From: JBAYHA01 sp041666425
GTDB taxonomy: Bacteria; Patescibacteriota; Patescibacteriia; UBA11705; JABHMO01
DNA: 29,919 bases
Reading direction: 5' to 3'
Assembly (NCBI GenBank): GCA_041666425.1
Contig: JBAYHA010000004.1
Coordinates: 1 to 29,919, forward strand
The notes beneath the pieces are model-generated. The model saw only the letters and a list, made by a program, of their open reading frames with translations, did no database searches and was not told where the DNA came from. Made by a program: the position numbers and the translations under genes. Shown here piece after piece: positions 29,540 through 29,919 of the stretch (position 1 is the first letter of the stretch; each line of letters begins with the position of its first letter).

Positions 29540-29570
29540 ATTATACCACAAAAAATAAATGTGGTATAAT
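29540..29570. promoter_or_regulatory. Palindromic divergent promoter
   Basis: ATTATACCACA (29540-29550) and TGTGGTATAAT (29560-29570) are perfect inverted repeats with a 9-nt A-rich spacer. Each arm reads TGGTATAAT outward, that is, an extended -10 for the gene on its side. There is no -35 for either. The -10 on the plus side is about 20 nt before ATG 29589. Confidence 0.7.
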
Positions 29571-29588
29571 AATTTTGTAATAATTTTT

Positions 29589-29919
29589 ATGTCCAATAAA
29601 AAATTTGCGATATTTTTGTTTTTTTGTGTCATTGGCTTTGGCGGATTTTTAAGCTTAGCTTTTGTTTCTGCTTGGAGCGAGCCGACTGGCGCTCCGCCGA
29701 CTTATAATGTTGAGGCTCCGATTAATATTGGTTCTTTGAGTCAAGTAAAAAAAGGAAGTTTGGGGTTAATGAGTGCCAATCCAGGAACTGATTACGGTTT
29801 GTCGGTCAACAAAGCTAGCACCGGTGCGATAAAAACTCTGAATACATCCAATAACGCTGAAGCAAGTTTGAACAAAACCACTTCGGGTGTTTATGTTTCC
29901 GCCAGTCCGGCAAGTTATA
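29589..29919 (+). CDS. Secreted or pilin-like protein, 3' end outside the window
   Basis: The visible 110 residues start with a signal-like segment (MSNKKFAIFLFFCVIGFGGFL, ending near SLAFVSA) and then WSEPTGAPPTYNVEAPINIG and SQVKKGSLGLM. A W-x-EPT-x-APP-x-N-x-APIN-G-x-Q-x-K-x-G-x-L pattern is found in secreted proteins of Patescibacteria. The rest is Ser/Thr/Asn-rich with no repeats visible yet. The frame is open to the window end. ATG has no SD; an extended -10 at 29562-29570 precedes it. Confidence 0.75.
   Translation, partial: MSNKKFAIFLFFCVIGFGGFLSLAFVSAWSEPTGAPPTYNVEAPINIGSLSQVKKGSLGLMSANPGTDYGLSVNKASTGAIKTLNTSNNAEASLNKTTSGVYVSASPASY

Noticed and set aside
1..29919. Recoded UGA (code 25 of Gracilibacteria/SR1)
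   Set aside because: TGA ends several clear genes (for example at 2269 and 16713) and no gene needs TGA read as Gly.

Overview
The window looks like a chromosomal segment of a Patescibacteria (Candidate Phyla Radiation) bacterium. The reasons are low-GC, A/T-rich coding with the standard code (TGA is used as a stop), the compact order hrcA-grpE-hsp20-dnaK, many unknown single-pass membrane proteins, a W-EPT-PP-N-PIN-G type secreted protein at the right end, and housekeeping genes that mostly lack Shine-Dalgarno (SD) sequences. This placement is an inference; there is no rRNA or ribosomal protein in the window to test it.

Positions 1-7342 hold three separately terminated, cysteine-rich, probably surface-exposed proteins. 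The first is cut by the window edge. The second is a lipoprotein with an acidic stalk. The third is a giant lipoprotein of about 1559 aa with some twenty C-DNDCDG-DE (MopE-like) loops. Although their stalks differ, all three appear to end in a related module of about 100 residues, clear between genes 2 and 3 and weaker in gene 1. Genes 1 and 2 are visibly richer in G+C than the rest of the window. The leader of gene 2 carries a 20-bp RNA stem.

Positions 7397-16100 form a cell-surface polysaccharide operon: radical SAM protein, O-antigen ligase/polymerase-like membrane protein, two GT4 glycosyltransferases, a GHL15-like putative glycoside hydrolase with FG-GAP repeats, and a large membrane-anchored extracellular protein. 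Most of these genes overlap or nearly abut.

Positions 16190-20860 form an accessory island of small genes with strong promoters and strong SD sites. It contains an imperfect segmental duplication (about 17070-18572 against 19562-20874). Each copy has a small MNKFTLFW-type gene, two tandem terminators, a 91-nt multi-hairpin element and a minus-strand gene with a shared leader. Copy 1 also holds a Panacea-domain antitoxin/toxin-like pair between terminator and element, while copy 2 resembles the empty site.

Positions 20878-25135 are the heat-shock cluster, led by a CIRCE operator whose spacer contains the -35 box of hrcA. Position 25149 onward has a DUF5680 gene, a minus-strand operon of three small genes, a YacP/NYN-type nuclease, dnaJ, a membrane-anchored hypothetical protein and the start of a secreted protein. 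The intergenic regions are rich in short dispersed repeats and hairpins, and one such repeat is translated as the tail of GrpE.

The strongest candidates for something undescribed are the three-paralogue surface-protein family with a common C-terminal module, and the duplicated island with its apparent PanAT insertion and twin structured elements.
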